The notes: generated from the letters alone by a model not told the origin. Counted from the first letter of the stretch, positions 1 through 8,687 are shown. The stretch: 64,000 nucleotides of DNA from Rhizobium sp. BT03 (GCF_030053155.1 NZ_CP125640.1:1302001-1366000); one strand, 5' to 3'. Numbers and translations are program-made.

Positions 1-138
1 TCCAGGCTTGCCTGGCGACGGGTCGGCGCCTTCATCCACCTGCCGGCGATAGCCGCCCAGAGTTCGACGCAGCAAATGATGCCTATCCACTTGTCAGATC
101 TCGAAACCGTGCTCGAAAAGGACCAAAAACCGTCATGA
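1..138 (+). CDS. C-terminal end of an unidentified protein (partial)
   Basis: Frame 1 is open from the window edge to a TGA at 136-138 and gives 45 residues ending in LSDLETVLEKDQKPS. The stop overlaps the ATG of the next gene (135-137) as ATGA, the same junction type used by the following pair, which is the main reason for believing it is a real gene. I do not recognise the protein. The visible end has a hydrophobic stretch followed by a charged tail. Confidence 0.5.
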   Translation, partial: SRLAWRRVGAFIHLPAIAAQSSTQQMMPIHLSDLETVLEKDQKPS

Positions 139-470
139 CCGCTACGCGCATCCCGCAACGCAATGGACGCTCCATCCGGCGCAAGGCAGCAACACATATC
201 TTCACGGTGGGGCAGACCGTCCGGGTGAAGGACGGGTTCTTCGTCGTTCCCTCCAAGCTCCCCGAAACATACCGTGTTACCGCCACGCTGCCTCTCAGAG
301 GAAATGTGCTGCAATACCGCATCCGCAGTGACGATGAACGTCATGAGCGGGTCGTGACGGAAGATAGCCTGGAATCGGTAAACCTATCGCCCGCCGGCAG
401 CGGCGCAACACTGATCGAGAGGACGTTTGGCCAAGGCCGCGGCCCGAATGACGAAAGGTTGACATCGTGA
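135..470 (+). CDS. small conserved rhizobial hypothetical protein (SH3-like look)
   Basis: The product has 111 residues. A basic N-terminus (about 1-20) is followed by a beta-rich segment, roughly residues 22-85, with the pattern FTVGQTVRVKDG ... YRVTATLP ... QYRIRSDDERHERVV. That pattern is typical of a small protein I recall as common and unannotated in rhizobia, and it suggests a small SH3-like barrel. No function is known to me. The start overlaps the upstream stop by ATGA, and its own TGA (468-470) overlaps the GTG of the next gene, so translation is probably coupled. Confidence 0.75.
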   Translation: MTATRIPQRNGRSIRRKAATHIFTVGQTVRVKDGFFVVPSKLPETYRVTATLPLRGNVLQYRIRSDDERHERVVTEDSLESVNLSPAGSGATLIERTFGQGRGPNDERLTS

Positions 471-763
471 ACAGCCATGGAGACGAAGCCGAACGAAGAC
501 GGAATGCCTTTGCCGTCCACACATGGGAAGCGCCCGGCCGCTACTCCATGGAGACCAAACACGACGGCCGGATCGAATCCGCCCGTTCGTGGACCGTCTA
601 TCGTGTTTCTGCAAGCGTTCCCGTGCACGCCGGCCATACGGAAGCCGGGGAAGACATGATGTCCTTCAATTTCCTCAACATAGGATATCGGAAGGAATGG
701 CTCAGGCTGTCGGGCACCGCTCGGAGTGCTCGGAAGAGCCCGCCGGTCCAACCATGGCGCTAG
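467..763 (+). CDS. small hypothetical protein in an overlapping gene cluster
   Basis: The 98-residue product starts at a GTG (467) embedded in the stop of the preceding gene as GTGA. The central part (ARSWTVYRVSASVPVHAGH, then a short MMSFNFLNIGYRKEWLRL segment) looks like folded protein, whereas the last 15 residues are low complexity. It ends ten bases inside the following DUF1488 gene. I do not recognise the family. The case for it rests on the double overlap with convincing neighbours, and it could also be a relay reading frame. Confidence 0.55.
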   Translation: MNSHGDEAERRRNAFAVHTWEAPGRYSMETKHDGRIESARSWTVYRVSASVPVHAGHTEAGEDMMSFNFLNIGYRKEWLRLSGTARSARKSPPVQPWR

Positions 764-1029
764 CTTTTCTGAACCTAAGCCGTAGCTTCGATCCGGCGAG
801 AAATGCTGTGCGCTTCGTGGGCCATGACGGCATGTTCCAGGTGTTGTTCTTCATCGAGGTTGGCGCGCTGGCGAAATCCGACGCCGCATTGCAAGGAACC
901 GAGCCTTCGGTAACGAGGTGGCTATCCTCCTTCGACGCCCTGCGCAACTCCATTCAGGAGGTGGCGCACAAAGCCTACTCCTACCGCCGCCGCGCCTTTT
1001 ATACTCTAACTGCGGCGGATTTCCGCTAG
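754..1029 (+). CDS. DUF1488 family protein
   Basis: The 91-residue product starts at ATG 754, overlapping the end of the previous gene by ten bases. An open frame extends upstream to 523, but the recognisable DUF1488 pattern (LNLSRSFDPARNAVRFVGHDG ... VLFFIEVGAL ... SFDALRNSIQEVA ... RRRAFYTLTAADF) begins exactly at this ATG. The family is a small domain of unknown function common in proteobacteria. It is the last member of the small-gene cluster, and a transglutaminase-like gene follows 27 bases later. Confidence 0.8.
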   Translation: MALAFLNLSRSFDPARNAVRFVGHDGMFQVLFFIEVGALAKSDAALQGTEPSVTRWLSSFDALRNSIQEVAHKAYSYRRRAFYTLTAADFR

Positions 1030-1056
1030 ACGGATCCGGACGCGCGAGAACGCTCC

Positions 1057-1899
1057 ATGTTGATCCGTTACGGCTATGAAATGACGCTGACCTGCCCGCA
1101 GCCGACCGCATTGGTATGTCTGTTGTCGGTGCATGAGGATCGTGCGGCCGACATCAGAGTTCCGGAAACGGTATTCACCACGCCCAATGTTCCCACTTCG
1201 ACCTATCGCGACCTCTTCGGCAACCGCTGCCTTCGGCTGGTTGCCCCGACGGGCGACCTGACCATATGGGGCGATGCGACGATCGAAGACGACGGCAAAC
1301 CGGACAGGTCGCTGCCAGGCGCCAGGGAACTCCCAGTTTCGGAGTTGCCAGACGATTGCCTCGTCTACCTGATGGGCAGCCGCTATTGCGAAACGGATCG
1401 TCTCAGTCAGATTGCGTGGGATATGTTCGGCACCGTCGCACCCGGCTGGAGCCGCGTTCAGGCGATCTGCGACTTCGTTCACGGCCATATCCAATTCGAC
1501 TACATGCAGGCGCGATCGACGCGGACAGCCTTCGAGGCGTTCCACGAACGCGTCGGCGTCTGTCGCGACTTTGCGCATCTGGCGGTGGCGTTGTGCCGTT
1601 GCCTCAACATTCCTGCCCGATATATCAATGGTCATCTCGGCGACATCGGCATTCCCGTCGTTGATCCAATGGACTTCAGCGCCTGGATCGAGGTCTTCCT
1701 TGACGGTGCATGGCATGCATTCGATCCGCGCAACAACACACCGCGGATCGGTCGCATCGTCGTCGCCCGCGGGCGCGACGCTGCCGACATACCGCTCATC
1801 AATTCCTTCGGACCGCATGTGCTGAAGGCGTTTCGAGTCTGGACCTATGAGATGACGGACCTGCAGCAGATGCAAAGCGTCTCCGAGGGCGCTGTTTAG
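1057..1899 (+). CDS. transglutaminase-like (COG1305) family protein
   Basis: The product has 280 residues. The N-terminal half (about 1-115) is the beta-rich domain found before this type of core. The core has the nucleophile motif RVGVCRDFAHL with Cys169, and the acidic residue in WHAFDPRNN (Asp223). Members act as thiol hydrolases or proteases, or have lost activity. In most relatives the catalytic His directly precedes AW in an HAW(V/I)E motif. Here the text is DFSAWIEV, so Ser stands in that place, and only His220 lies nearby. No signal peptide is seen, so a cytoplasmic location is likely. Confidence 0.85.
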   Translation: MLIRYGYEMTLTCPQPTALVCLLSVHEDRAADIRVPETVFTTPNVPTSTYRDLFGNRCLRLVAPTGDLTIWGDATIEDDGKPDRSLPGARELPVSELPDDCLVYLMGSRYCETDRLSQIAWDMFGTVAPGWSRVQAICDFVHGHIQFDYMQARSTRTAFEAFHERVGVCRDFAHLAVALCRCLNIPARYINGHLGDIGIPVVDPMDFSAWIEVFLDGAWHAFDPRNNTPRIGRIVVARGRDAADIPLINSFGPHVLKAFRVWTYEMTDLQQMQSVSEGAV

Positions 1900-2129
1900 A
1901 ACGGATGCGGCAGCAGCCTCACCGCCCCCGAGCCGGACTCTGCCCTCCCCAAAACCACGTGACAGCGGCTGGGCAGAATCACCGGCCATGAATGAGCAGG
2001 TAAGCTGCGATGACGATGCAAGCCCATTCGTTGACTCGGGACGGCGGTTGAAAGATGTTGGCATCGTGCCATCTTGGGGATGAGCAATCCTTCGGGGATT
2101 GGCGAAAAAGGGAGGGAGTTTTGCGGCCC

Positions 2130-2510
2130 ATGTTCGATCATGTCTCCATCGGCGTCAAAGACCTCGAAAGAGCCCGCCATTTCTATGATGCGGCGCTGGC
2201 GCCGCTCGGATATGAGCGCCTGTCCAATTCCGACACCATGATCGGCTATGGCCCGGAACGGGTCGGGCTCTGGGTGATGCAGGTCGAGCAGCCGGTTCTT
2301 GCCGATCTGCGATCCGGGCTGCATTTCTGCTTCGTCGCGCCTGATGAAGCCGCCGTCGATGCCTTTCACGCGGCAGCCGTCGCCTCCGGCGGCACTGATA
2401 ATGGCGAACCCGGCATTCGGCCGGATTACGGGCAGTTCTATTATGCAGCCTTCATCATCGACCCGGACGGCTATCGCCTCGAAGCCTATTTCCACAAAGG
2501 CGAGCTGTAA
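2130..2510 (+). CDS. VOC (glyoxalase/bleomycin resistance) family protein
   Basis: A single-domain protein of 126 residues that starts MFDHVSIGVKDLERARHFYDAAL, the usual first beta-alpha unit of the vicinal oxygen chelate fold. It ends with FYYAAFIIDPDGYRLEAYFH, where the Glu is the common metal ligand. His4 and this Glu would be two of the ligands. The substrate cannot be told. A purine-rich stretch (GGAGGGAG, 2111-2118) precedes both this ATG and a TTG at 2121, so the start could be three codons earlier. Confidence 0.85.
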   Translation: MFDHVSIGVKDLERARHFYDAALAPLGYERLSNSDTMIGYGPERVGLWVMQVEQPVLADLRSGLHFCFVAPDEAAVDAFHAAAVASGGTDNGEPGIRPDYGQFYYAAFIIDPDGYRLEAYFHKGEL

Positions 2511-2525
2511 CAGGCTCTAACTTTT

Positions 2526-3488
2526 TTACGCCGCAGCTCTCGATATCGAGACGCGGCAGCCGGAGGCTGCGAGCGCCTCGCCGGCGACGTCGAGGAACAG
2601 GCGGCGGAACCAGCGCGCCCGGCCGTCGGCCTGGTCGACCCGGCGATAGAGCATGGTCACCGGATCGGCCGGCAGCGGAAGCGGCGGCGCCGAGATCGTC
2701 AGCCCGTGCAACTGCGCCATGCAGCGGCCGATCGATTCCGGCACGACTGAGATGGCGGGCATCGCCCGCAGCGCCGTCGGCAGCGCGGAAAAGCGCGGCA
2801 CCGTCGCCACCACACGCCTGATATGGCCGGTGCGGCTCAGCGCGGTGTCGATGCCGGTCGAGGCATTACCTTCGAACGAGACGGTGAGATGGGCGACAGC
2901 GGCGAAATCCTCGAGGCTCAGCGGCGCCTTCAGCTTGAGTTGAACCTCGTCGTAAATGCAGATCGAGGCCTGGTTGAACAGCGGCGCGCGGATGTGCCAG
3001 GAGGCCGGTTCGTCATGCACGGAAACACTGAAGTCGAAGACGCCCTCGTCCAGCCGGCGGGCGGCATCGCGCTTTTCCGAAGCGATGCCGATCAGCCGGG
3101 CGCCGGGCGAAAACTGGAGCAGGCGGGCGGCAAGCGGGCCGAAGAAGGCGGATTCGAGATTATCGCACATGCCGATGCGGAACTCGCCCTGCCAGCTCGC
3201 CGGATCGAATTCCGCCTGCGGGCGGATGGCGCGCTCGATGCCCGACAGCGCATCCTCGATCGCCGGGGCAATCGAAAGGGCGCGCGGCGTCGGCTGCAGG
3301 CCGCGGCCGACGCGCACGAACAATTCGTCATCCAGCGCCTCGCGCAGGCGTCGCAAAGCGGCCGACAGGCCCGGCTGGCCGAGCAGCAGCCGTTCGGCGG
3401 CGCGGCTGACATTGCGCTCCTGCATCAGCACCGAGAAGGCCAGCAGCAGGTTCAGGTCGATTTTGCGAAGCGTGGCATCATTCATCAT
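2526..3488 (-). CDS. LysR family transcriptional regulator
   Basis: The product has 320 residues. Residues 8-66 form the winged helix-turn-helix (LRKIDLNLLLAFSVLMQERNVS, AAERL, QPGLSAALRRLREAL, DELFVR), followed by the linker TPRALSIAP and a periplasmic-binding-like effector domain to about residue 305. It is divergent from the MFS transporter gene at 3613, with 124 bases between the starts. By the usual LysR arrangement it probably controls that pump and itself. The effector is unknown. Confidence 0.9.
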   Translation of the reverse strand: MMNDATLRKIDLNLLLAFSVLMQERNVSRAAERLLLGQPGLSAALRRLREALDDELFVRVGRGLQPTPRALSIAPAIEDALSGIERAIRPQAEFDPASWQGEFRIGMCDNLESAFFGPLAARLLQFSPGARLIGIASEKRDAARRLDEGVFDFSVSVHDEPASWHIRAPLFNQASICIYDEVQLKLKAPLSLEDFAAVAHLTVSFEGNASTGIDTALSRTGHIRRVVATVPRFSALPTALRAMPAISVVPESIGRCMAQLHGLTISAPPLPLPADPVTMLYRRVDQADGRARWFRRLFLDVAGEALAASGCRVSISRAAA

Positions 3489-3512
3489 CGTGAGTAATAC
3501 CTGGCATGGCTA

Positions 3513-3529
3513 CTATCAATTTGCAATAG
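3513..3529. promoter_or_regulatory. possible LysR operator between the regulator and the MFS gene
   Basis: The imperfect inverted repeat CTAT-N9-ATAG lies in the 124-base divergent gap. It has the size and AT-rich character of a LysR-type box, but the inner bases are only partly symmetrical, so this is a suggestion from position more than from sequence. Confidence 0.35.
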
Positions 3530-3612
3530 GACAGGAAGCTGTACATTTTCTCGTTCCCTGCCGTCCGCGCACCCTCCCTCGACGAGGCGGCAGCAAAGAA
3601 GGAACGATTTCG

Positions 3613-5013
3613 ATGACACTTTCCAAATCGAAAAGCGGAGCGGGGCTGGCGTTGCTGCTGCTCTGTGCCGCCAACTTTCTCGACGCCATGGACGTCTCGA
3701 CCATCGGGGTCGCGCTTCCCGCCATCCAGGCCGAACTCGGCATGGAGGCGACATCGCTGCAATGGGCCGTCAGCGCCTATGTGCTCGGCTATGGCGGCTT
3801 TCTGCTGCTCGGCGGCCGGGTCGCCGACGTCTTCGGCCACCGGCGCGTCTTCCTCTGGTCGCTGGCGATCTTTGCCGCCGCCAGCATCGCCGGCGGCTTC
3901 GTCGATAGCGGCCCGACGCTGATCGCCGCCCGCCTGATCAAGGGCATTGCCGCCGCCTTCACGGCGCCTGCCGCCCTTGCGCTGCTGCTCTCGGTCTTCG
4001 GCGAGGGAAGCGCGCGGGCGAAAGCACTCGGCGTCTTCGCCTCCACCGGCGCCACCGGCTTCGTGCTCGGCATGGTGCTCGGCGGTGCCGCGACGATCTT
4101 CAGCTGGCGGGCGACGCTGGTGATGGGCGCCCCCGTCGCCATCCTGACGCTCCTTCTTGCGCCGCTGGCGCTGCCGGCCGATCCCAAAAGGGCCGGGCCG
4201 CGCCCAAGCTTCGATTGGGCCGGCGCCCTGACGATCACCCCCGGGCTGCTGCTCTTCGTCTTCGGCATCACCAATGCCGCGGCGGCCGGCTGGCAGGCTT
4301 TTGCGACCTGGGGCTCGCTCTCGGCGTCGCTGGCGCTGATCCTGCTCTTTCTTCTGGTCGAGGCACGCCATGCCGATCCGATGGTGCCGCTCGGCATGTT
4401 CCGCCGGGCGAAACTCCGGCACGCCAATGCGATCGCCGCCCTCTTCCAGGGCGCCTATGTCGGCTTCCAGTTCCTGGCGACGCTCTATTATCAGAACGTC
4501 ATCGGCTGGTCGGCCTTCACCACCGGCTTCTGCTTTGCGCTTGGCGGCGTCTTCGTGATGTTCCTGGCGCCGCGTTTTGCCAGCCTCGCACAGAATCGCG
4601 GCGCCACCGGCCTGATGGCGGCGGGCGTCGGCCTGCAGGCCTTCAGCTATATCTTCTGGGTGACCGCGCTCGGGCACGTCCACCCGATCCTGCTCGTGCT
4701 GTTCTCGCAGATCCCGCTCGGCCTCGGTTACGCCATGACCTACCCTTCGGTGCAGGTCGCAGCCCTTTCCGATGTGGAGGATGACAAGTCGGGGCTTGCC
4801 TCCGGACTGTTGTTCGCCGCCTTTCAGATCGGCGGCGGCATCGTGCTTGCGGCCACCTCCGCGGTGTTCGGCGCCGCACCGCATTTCGGCTGGGACCCCT
4901 ATGTCGCCGGCATCGCCTTCGTGGCGCTGCTTGCGATCGCGATTACCCTGCTTGCAGCCGCCGGCCCGCGGACATCGGCCGCCCGCACGTCAGCCTATCA
5001 GGCGGCGGAATGA
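3613..5013 (+). CDS. MFS transporter, DHA2-type drug efflux family
   Basis: A membrane protein of 466 residues with about 14 hydrophobic segments. It has the opening LCAANFLDAMDVSTIGVALPA pattern of the DHA2 family and the loop motif GGRVADVFGHRRVF after the second helix (about residues 73-86). The start ATG at 3613 was chosen because the hydrophobic core begins right after it. The longer open frame upstream to 2956 overlaps the LysR gene and reads as shadow. Proton-driven export of an amphiphilic compound is the family role, and the divergent LysR gene is the likely regulator. Confidence 0.88.
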   Translation: MTLSKSKSGAGLALLLLCAANFLDAMDVSTIGVALPAIQAELGMEATSLQWAVSAYVLGYGGFLLLGGRVADVFGHRRVFLWSLAIFAAASIAGGFVDSGPTLIAARLIKGIAAAFTAPAALALLLSVFGEGSARAKALGVFASTGATGFVLGMVLGGAATIFSWRATLVMGAPVAILTLLLAPLALPADPKRAGPRPSFDWAGALTITPGLLLFVFGITNAAAAGWQAFATWGSLSASLALILLFLLVEARHADPMVPLGMFRRAKLRHANAIAALFQGAYVGFQFLATLYYQNVIGWSAFTTGFCFALGGVFVMFLAPRFASLAQNRGATGLMAAGVGLQAFSYIFWVTALGHVHPILLVLFSQIPLGLGYAMTYPSVQVAALSDVEDDKSGLASGLLFAAFQIGGGIVLAATSAVFGAAPHFGWDPYVAGIAFVALLAIAITLLAAAGPRTSAARTSAYQAAE

Positions 5014-5020
5014 CGCTTGC

Positions 5021-5052
5021 GGCCCGCGCCCGAACCGGCGCGGGCCTTTTAT
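5021..5052 (+). terminator. Rho-independent terminator of the MFS gene
   Basis: A perfect 10-bp stem, GGCCCGCGCC / GGCGCGGGCC, with a six-base loop is followed by TTTT. It begins eight bases after the MFS stop codon. Confidence 0.85.
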
Positions 5053-5189
5053 AAGATAAAACGAATATTAGCGACAGAATCCCATTGCCTTGCCCCGGCG
5101 AAAGGAGCATGGTCTCGCCTTCGGCAGCCATTGTACGGGCGCTGCCGACTGATGGTTTTCATACCCTCGCCCCGACGAAAGGAGGATCT

Positions 5190-5486
5190 ATGTCTTCCAC
5201 CTCCGAAAAGCCGCATCTGACATCGGCCGATCTCGACATGCTCCAGGGCGTGCTCGACGACGCCGGCTACGACGCCAGAATCCTGATCGATGACCAACGC
5301 GTGTTCAACGTCGCGGCCGTGTTGCTGATCAGGCTGTTCCAGGAGGGCGTCACCTCGCCGGCCATGCTCTCAAAGGCTCTCGAATACCATTTCGGCAAGC
5401 CGAAGGAACCGCCAAAACCGATCACCCCCATCTTCAACCGATATGCGATACAGGGATTGCCGCGCGAAAGACGGGCCGCTGGCTGA
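5190..5486 (+). CDS. small hypothetical protein, paralogue of the protein at 16550
   Basis: The 98-residue product starts at ATG 5190 behind a strong AAAGGAGG (5178-5185). It is predicted to be helical, with the core LTSADLDMLQGVLDDAG ... IDDQRVFNVAAVLLIRLFQEG ... SPAMLSKALEYHFG. The same layout (DLD-x-L-x-G-x-LD, then AA-x5-LFQ/LYQ-x-G, then a closing helix) appears in the 68-residue protein at 16550-16756, so the two are members of one small family. No function is known to me. Confidence 0.8.
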   Translation: MSSTSEKPHLTSADLDMLQGVLDDAGYDARILIDDQRVFNVAAVLLIRLFQEGVTSPAMLSKALEYHFGKPKEPPKPITPIFNRYAIQGLPRERRAAG

Positions 5487-5528
5487 TGCGCTGCGCATCT
5501 TTCAGATTCGCCAAAGGAGCCAATCACT

Positions 5529-5870
5529 TTGAAGCTGCGGAAAACCCTGTGTCTCTGTATCGGCGTCGCAGTGGCGGGTTATCTTGGATGGGTGCAGTTC
5601 GGCGCTTATCAGCAACGGCAGCATGCCAAGGATCTTGCTGCGATTGACAGGGAGCGCCGGGTGGCGCTCCTCGAAGCGGACGGCTGCCAGGCAAGGGTGG
5701 ACCTGCTTCTCACGATGACCGACCGTCTGCTCAAGGCCGGAGGGATGCGGGTCCCGTTCGACATCGGGCGGGATATAGATCTTTGCCTGGCGCGCGGCAT
5801 CATGTCGGCATCCGGGCGAGCGGAAATGGAAAGAACCAAACTGATCCGCCTGTTTCCCATCAATGATTAA
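5529..5870 (+). CDS. small membrane-anchored hypothetical protein
   Basis: The 113-residue product starts at TTG 5529, with AAAGGAG about ten bases upstream. Residues 6-24 form one hydrophobic segment (LCLCIGVAVAGYLGWVQFG) that is either an uncleaved anchor or a signal peptide. The rest is a charged helical domain with two conserved-looking Cys. It follows the small protein at 5190 by 42 bases and may be co-transcribed. I do not recognise the family. Confidence 0.6.
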   Translation: MKLRKTLCLCIGVAVAGYLGWVQFGAYQQRQHAKDLAAIDRERRVALLEADGCQARVDLLLTMTDRLLKAGGMRVPFDIGRDIDLCLARGIMSASGRAEMERTKLIRLFPIND

Positions 5871-6241
5871 GCCCCTCTGAAAATATGGCTTTGTTGCGGC
5901 AACGGCCTTAATGGCACCGCAATTTCATTGTAAGAGAAGGGCTCGCTGATTTGGCCGATGCGGCATCTGCGGTGACCGGAATCCGGCCCGCCATTTTCCC
6001 GATCGCGAACACATGGTGACGTCCCGCCTCAACGTCGGGTTTGGCTTTTGGTGACCTCTGAGGTCATCCGCCTCCAGACTTCGATGCGGTTTCAGCAGGC
6101 ATCATTTCATTCAATTCCTGCGGCCCGGCGTTGTCGGGTCGTCCTCACGACGATCCCGCGATCTCCGGTCGCGGTCGACAAGCGGGCGAACACCGCGCAG
6201 GCTACGGCTTTTCAGTTTTCGATCAAACGGGAGATTTATTC
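5871..6241. other. intergenic region without a convincing gene
   Basis: This stretch of 371 bases holds only short overlapping frames. I see no strong hairpin or repeat. It must carry the promoter of the 47-residue gene at 6242, whose Shine-Dalgarno CGGGAGA sits just before position 6236. Confidence 0.4.
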
Positions 6242-6385
6242 ATGGCAAAAGGACAGGTTAGAAGCAATCGTGAGGTCCGGAAGCCGAAGAAGGACAAGCA
6301 GGCGGCGAAGGTGGAAAGCACGTTCGCCAACCAGATGAAGACGGCGACCACGACCGCCCCGCATGGCAGTGCTCCAAAGAAATAA
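6242..6385 (+). CDS. 47-residue basic small protein
   Basis: The product begins MAKGQVRSNREVRKPKKDK and continues with a KVEST stretch and a Thr/Ala tail. It is very basic and has no hydrophobic segment, so it is probably a soluble nucleic-acid- or ribosome-associated small protein. That role is inference from composition. The start has GGGAGA about eight bases upstream. Small proteins with this opening are, as I recall, common in rhizobial genomes without an assigned function. Confidence 0.7.
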   Translation: MAKGQVRSNREVRKPKKDKQAAKVESTFANQMKTATTTAPHGSAPKK

Positions 6386-6671
6386 AAGATCTTATCGAGC
6401 CCCCGCCTCTTCGCAGAGATAGCGCAATTCACGATCGATTTGCGCATAAGAATCATGTGTCAACTGAAGTGATTGCGCGTCCGGTCGGCCGCGCTACGCT
6501 CCTGCGTGACATTATCACCCATTGACATGTTTCCACAAAAACAGGAAGTGCTGCAGCCATGGTCTCTCTTCACACAATGTACCGTTTCGACTATCCGCTC
6601 TTTCTCATTCGCTCGGCTGTAGTGATCGCACTCGGCCTTTCGAGTATCGCGGCCTTTCATGGCGCTATTCT

Positions 6672-7763
6672 GTGATCGAATCCGCGCGCCGCAACGAGAT
6701 TAAGGAAATCCAAGTGGTCCCTTTGGGCGAACCCGCCGCAAACTCGGAGTCTTCCGGGGGGCACAACGCGCTTTTCGCTGAGAAGCGCTGGTTGAAGATT
6801 CTTGCCGGATACCGTCAGCCGAGAGCCGGCCGAAGCGCTTTTGAGCTTGCCGTCACGGTCGTCCCGTTCGCTCTGTTCTGGGCTGCCGCATGGGCCGCGG
6901 TTCATTACAGCTTCTGGCCTGGCCTCATCCTCGTCGTTCCCGCCGCCGCTTTCCTGTTACGGCTGTTCATGATCCAACACGATTGCGGCCATGGCTCGTT
7001 TTTCGCACGCCGCGGCGTCGACGACTGGGTTGGGCGAACGATCGGCATCCTGACGCTGACGCCATACGACTATTGGCGCCGGGCACACGCGGAGCACCAC
7101 GCCTCGGCAGGGAACCTGGACGAACGCGGCGTCGGCGACATCGAGACGCTGACGATCGCCGAATATAATGCGCTGTCGCGCTGGGGCCGGCTCGGCTACC
7201 GGCTCTACCGGCACCCGGCCGTGATGTTCGGGATCGGGCCGGCATGGCTGTTCATCATCAAGCAGCGCCTGCCTTTCGGCATGATGCGCTCCGGCGCCCT
7301 GCCCTGGATCTCCACCATGGCGACCAACCTTGCCATTGCGCTGGCCGCCGCTCTGCTAATCTGGGCGGTCGGGATCATCCCCTTCCTGCTGGTGCATCTG
7401 CCGATCGTGCTGCTTGCGGGTGCCGCCGGCGTCTGGCTGTTCTACGTCCAGCACCAGTTCGAGGAGACACATTGGTCGAAGGAGCCGGACTGGCAGTTCC
7501 AGCATGCAGCCCTTCACGGCGCTTCGCATTACGACCTGCCGCCGGTGCTGCGCTGGATCACCGGCAATATCGGCATCCACCACGTGCATCACCTGTCGAG
7601 CCGGGTGCCCTATTACCGGCTGCCGGAGGTGCTGCGGGACCATCCCGAGCTTGCCGATATCGGCCGCATCACACTCATGGACAGCCTGCGCTGCGTCAAA
7701 CTGGTGCTGTGGGACGAGCAGACAAAGCGGCTGGTGTCGTTTCGCGAGGCGGCGGCCCGGTAA
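6672..7763 (+). CDS. fatty acid desaturase
   Basis: An integral membrane di-iron enzyme of 363 residues that introduces a double bond into an acyl chain. All three histidine boxes are present: HDCGH (103-107), HAEHH (139-143) and HHVHH (303-307), with hydrophobic segments at about 60-98 and 205-260. The start is uncertain. GTG 6672 is used here, GTG 6714 has a better AAGGAA in front, and the frame is open back to 6522. The gene ends ten bases before the convergent SDR gene. Confidence 0.88.
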   Translation: MIESARRNEIKEIQVVPLGEPAANSESSGGHNALFAEKRWLKILAGYRQPRAGRSAFELAVTVVPFALFWAAAWAAVHYSFWPGLILVVPAAAFLLRLFMIQHDCGHGSFFARRGVDDWVGRTIGILTLTPYDYWRRAHAEHHASAGNLDERGVGDIETLTIAEYNALSRWGRLGYRLYRHPAVMFGIGPAWLFIIKQRLPFGMMRSGALPWISTMATNLAIALAAALLIWAVGIIPFLLVHLPIVLLAGAAGVWLFYVQHQFEETHWSKEPDWQFQHAALHGASHYDLPPVLRWITGNIGIHHVHHLSSRVPYYRLPEVLRDHPELADIGRITLMDSLRCVKLVLWDEQTKRLVSFREAAAR

Positions 7764-7772
7764 CAGGCAGCC

Positions 7773-8687
7773 TCAGCGGTAGCCCGTCACATCTGCCGGT
7801 TTGCCGGGCTCCTGCACCTCCACCATGTAGCGCCAGCAATCCGGCCGCGAGCCGTCGATGTCGTCGAAGCCATAGAGCCTAGCCAGTCCGCCGCTCGACA
7901 GCGACTGACCGTTCCAGCGGGCGCGGTCGGGATCGGCGGCAATCGCCGCCACGGCGCGGCCGACGAAGCGCGGCGTTTCGGAAATGGCGAAATGCGGCTG
8001 CACCTTGGTCGCCTCGCGCCAGTTCTTCTCACTGACACCATAAGCATCCAGCATCATTTCGGAGCGCAGCCAGCCGGGCGTGATCGAAACGGCAGTGGCG
8101 CCGTGTTTTGCCAGATCCTGCGCATGCGCCCAGGCCATGCGGGTGACACCCGTCTTGACGAGGTCGTAGAAGGGCGACAGCCGGTAATGCGTGGCATTGT
8201 AGTTGGCCGTACCATCGGTCACCTCGATCAGCAGCCCACCCGGCCGCTCGATCATCAGCGGCAGCGCGTAATGGGCGGTGATCAGATGCGTGTCGATGCC
8301 GAGCCGCAGCAGGCGCAGGCCTTTATTCAGCGAATGCTCCCAGACAGCCTTGTCCCATTCGAACAGTTTTTCGCCGCCCCAGATGTCGTTGACGAGAATA
8401 TCGAGCCGGCCCGCCTCCGCCCGGATGCGGGCGACCAGCGCCTCGACCTCAGCCTCGACGAGATGATCTACCCGCACGGCGATCCCCTTCCCGCCCGCAG
8501 CCGTTACCAGCTCGGCCGTCTCCTCGATCGTCTCCGGCCTGGCATATTCGGATTGCTGTGTGCGCGTCGTGCGCCCGGTCACATAGACGGTGGCGCCGGC
8601 AGCGCCGAGTTCCACCGCAATGCCGCGGCCGGCGCCGCGCGTGGCGCCCGCCACCAAAGCCACCTTCTCCCGCAAGTCCGCTGTCAT
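7773..8687 (-). CDS. SDR family oxidoreductase
   Basis: A short-chain dehydrogenase of 304 residues. It has the nucleotide-binding GATRGAGRGIA (about 14-24) and TGR at the end of the second strand, which favours NADP. The usual NAG motif reads VNDIWGG. The catalytic YDLVKTG (Tyr-x3-Lys) is present, with TDG in place of the usual Ser segment. ATG 8687 is preceded by GGAGGATGGAGAG. It is divergent from a TetR gene with an operator between them, so it is probably that regulator's target. The substrate is unknown. Confidence 0.88.
   Translation of the reverse strand: MTADLREKVALVAGATRGAGRGIAVELGAAGATVYVTGRTTRTQQSEYARPETIEETAELVTAAGGKGIAVRVDHLVEAEVEALVARIRAEAGRLDILVNDIWGGEKLFEWDKAVWEHSLNKGLRLLRLGIDTHLITAHYALPLMIERPGGLLIEVTDGTANYNATHYRLSPFYDLVKTGVTRMAWAHAQDLAKHGATAVSITPGWLRSEMMLDAYGVSEKNWREATKVQPHFAISETPRFVGRAVAAIAADPDRARWNGQSLSSGGLARLYGFDDIDGSRPDCWRYMVEVQEPGKPADVTGYR

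Noticed and set aside
2956..3612. N-terminal extension of the MFS frame
   Set aside because: Overlaps the LysR gene on the other strand and reads as Arg/Ser-rich non-protein; the MFS core begins at 3613.
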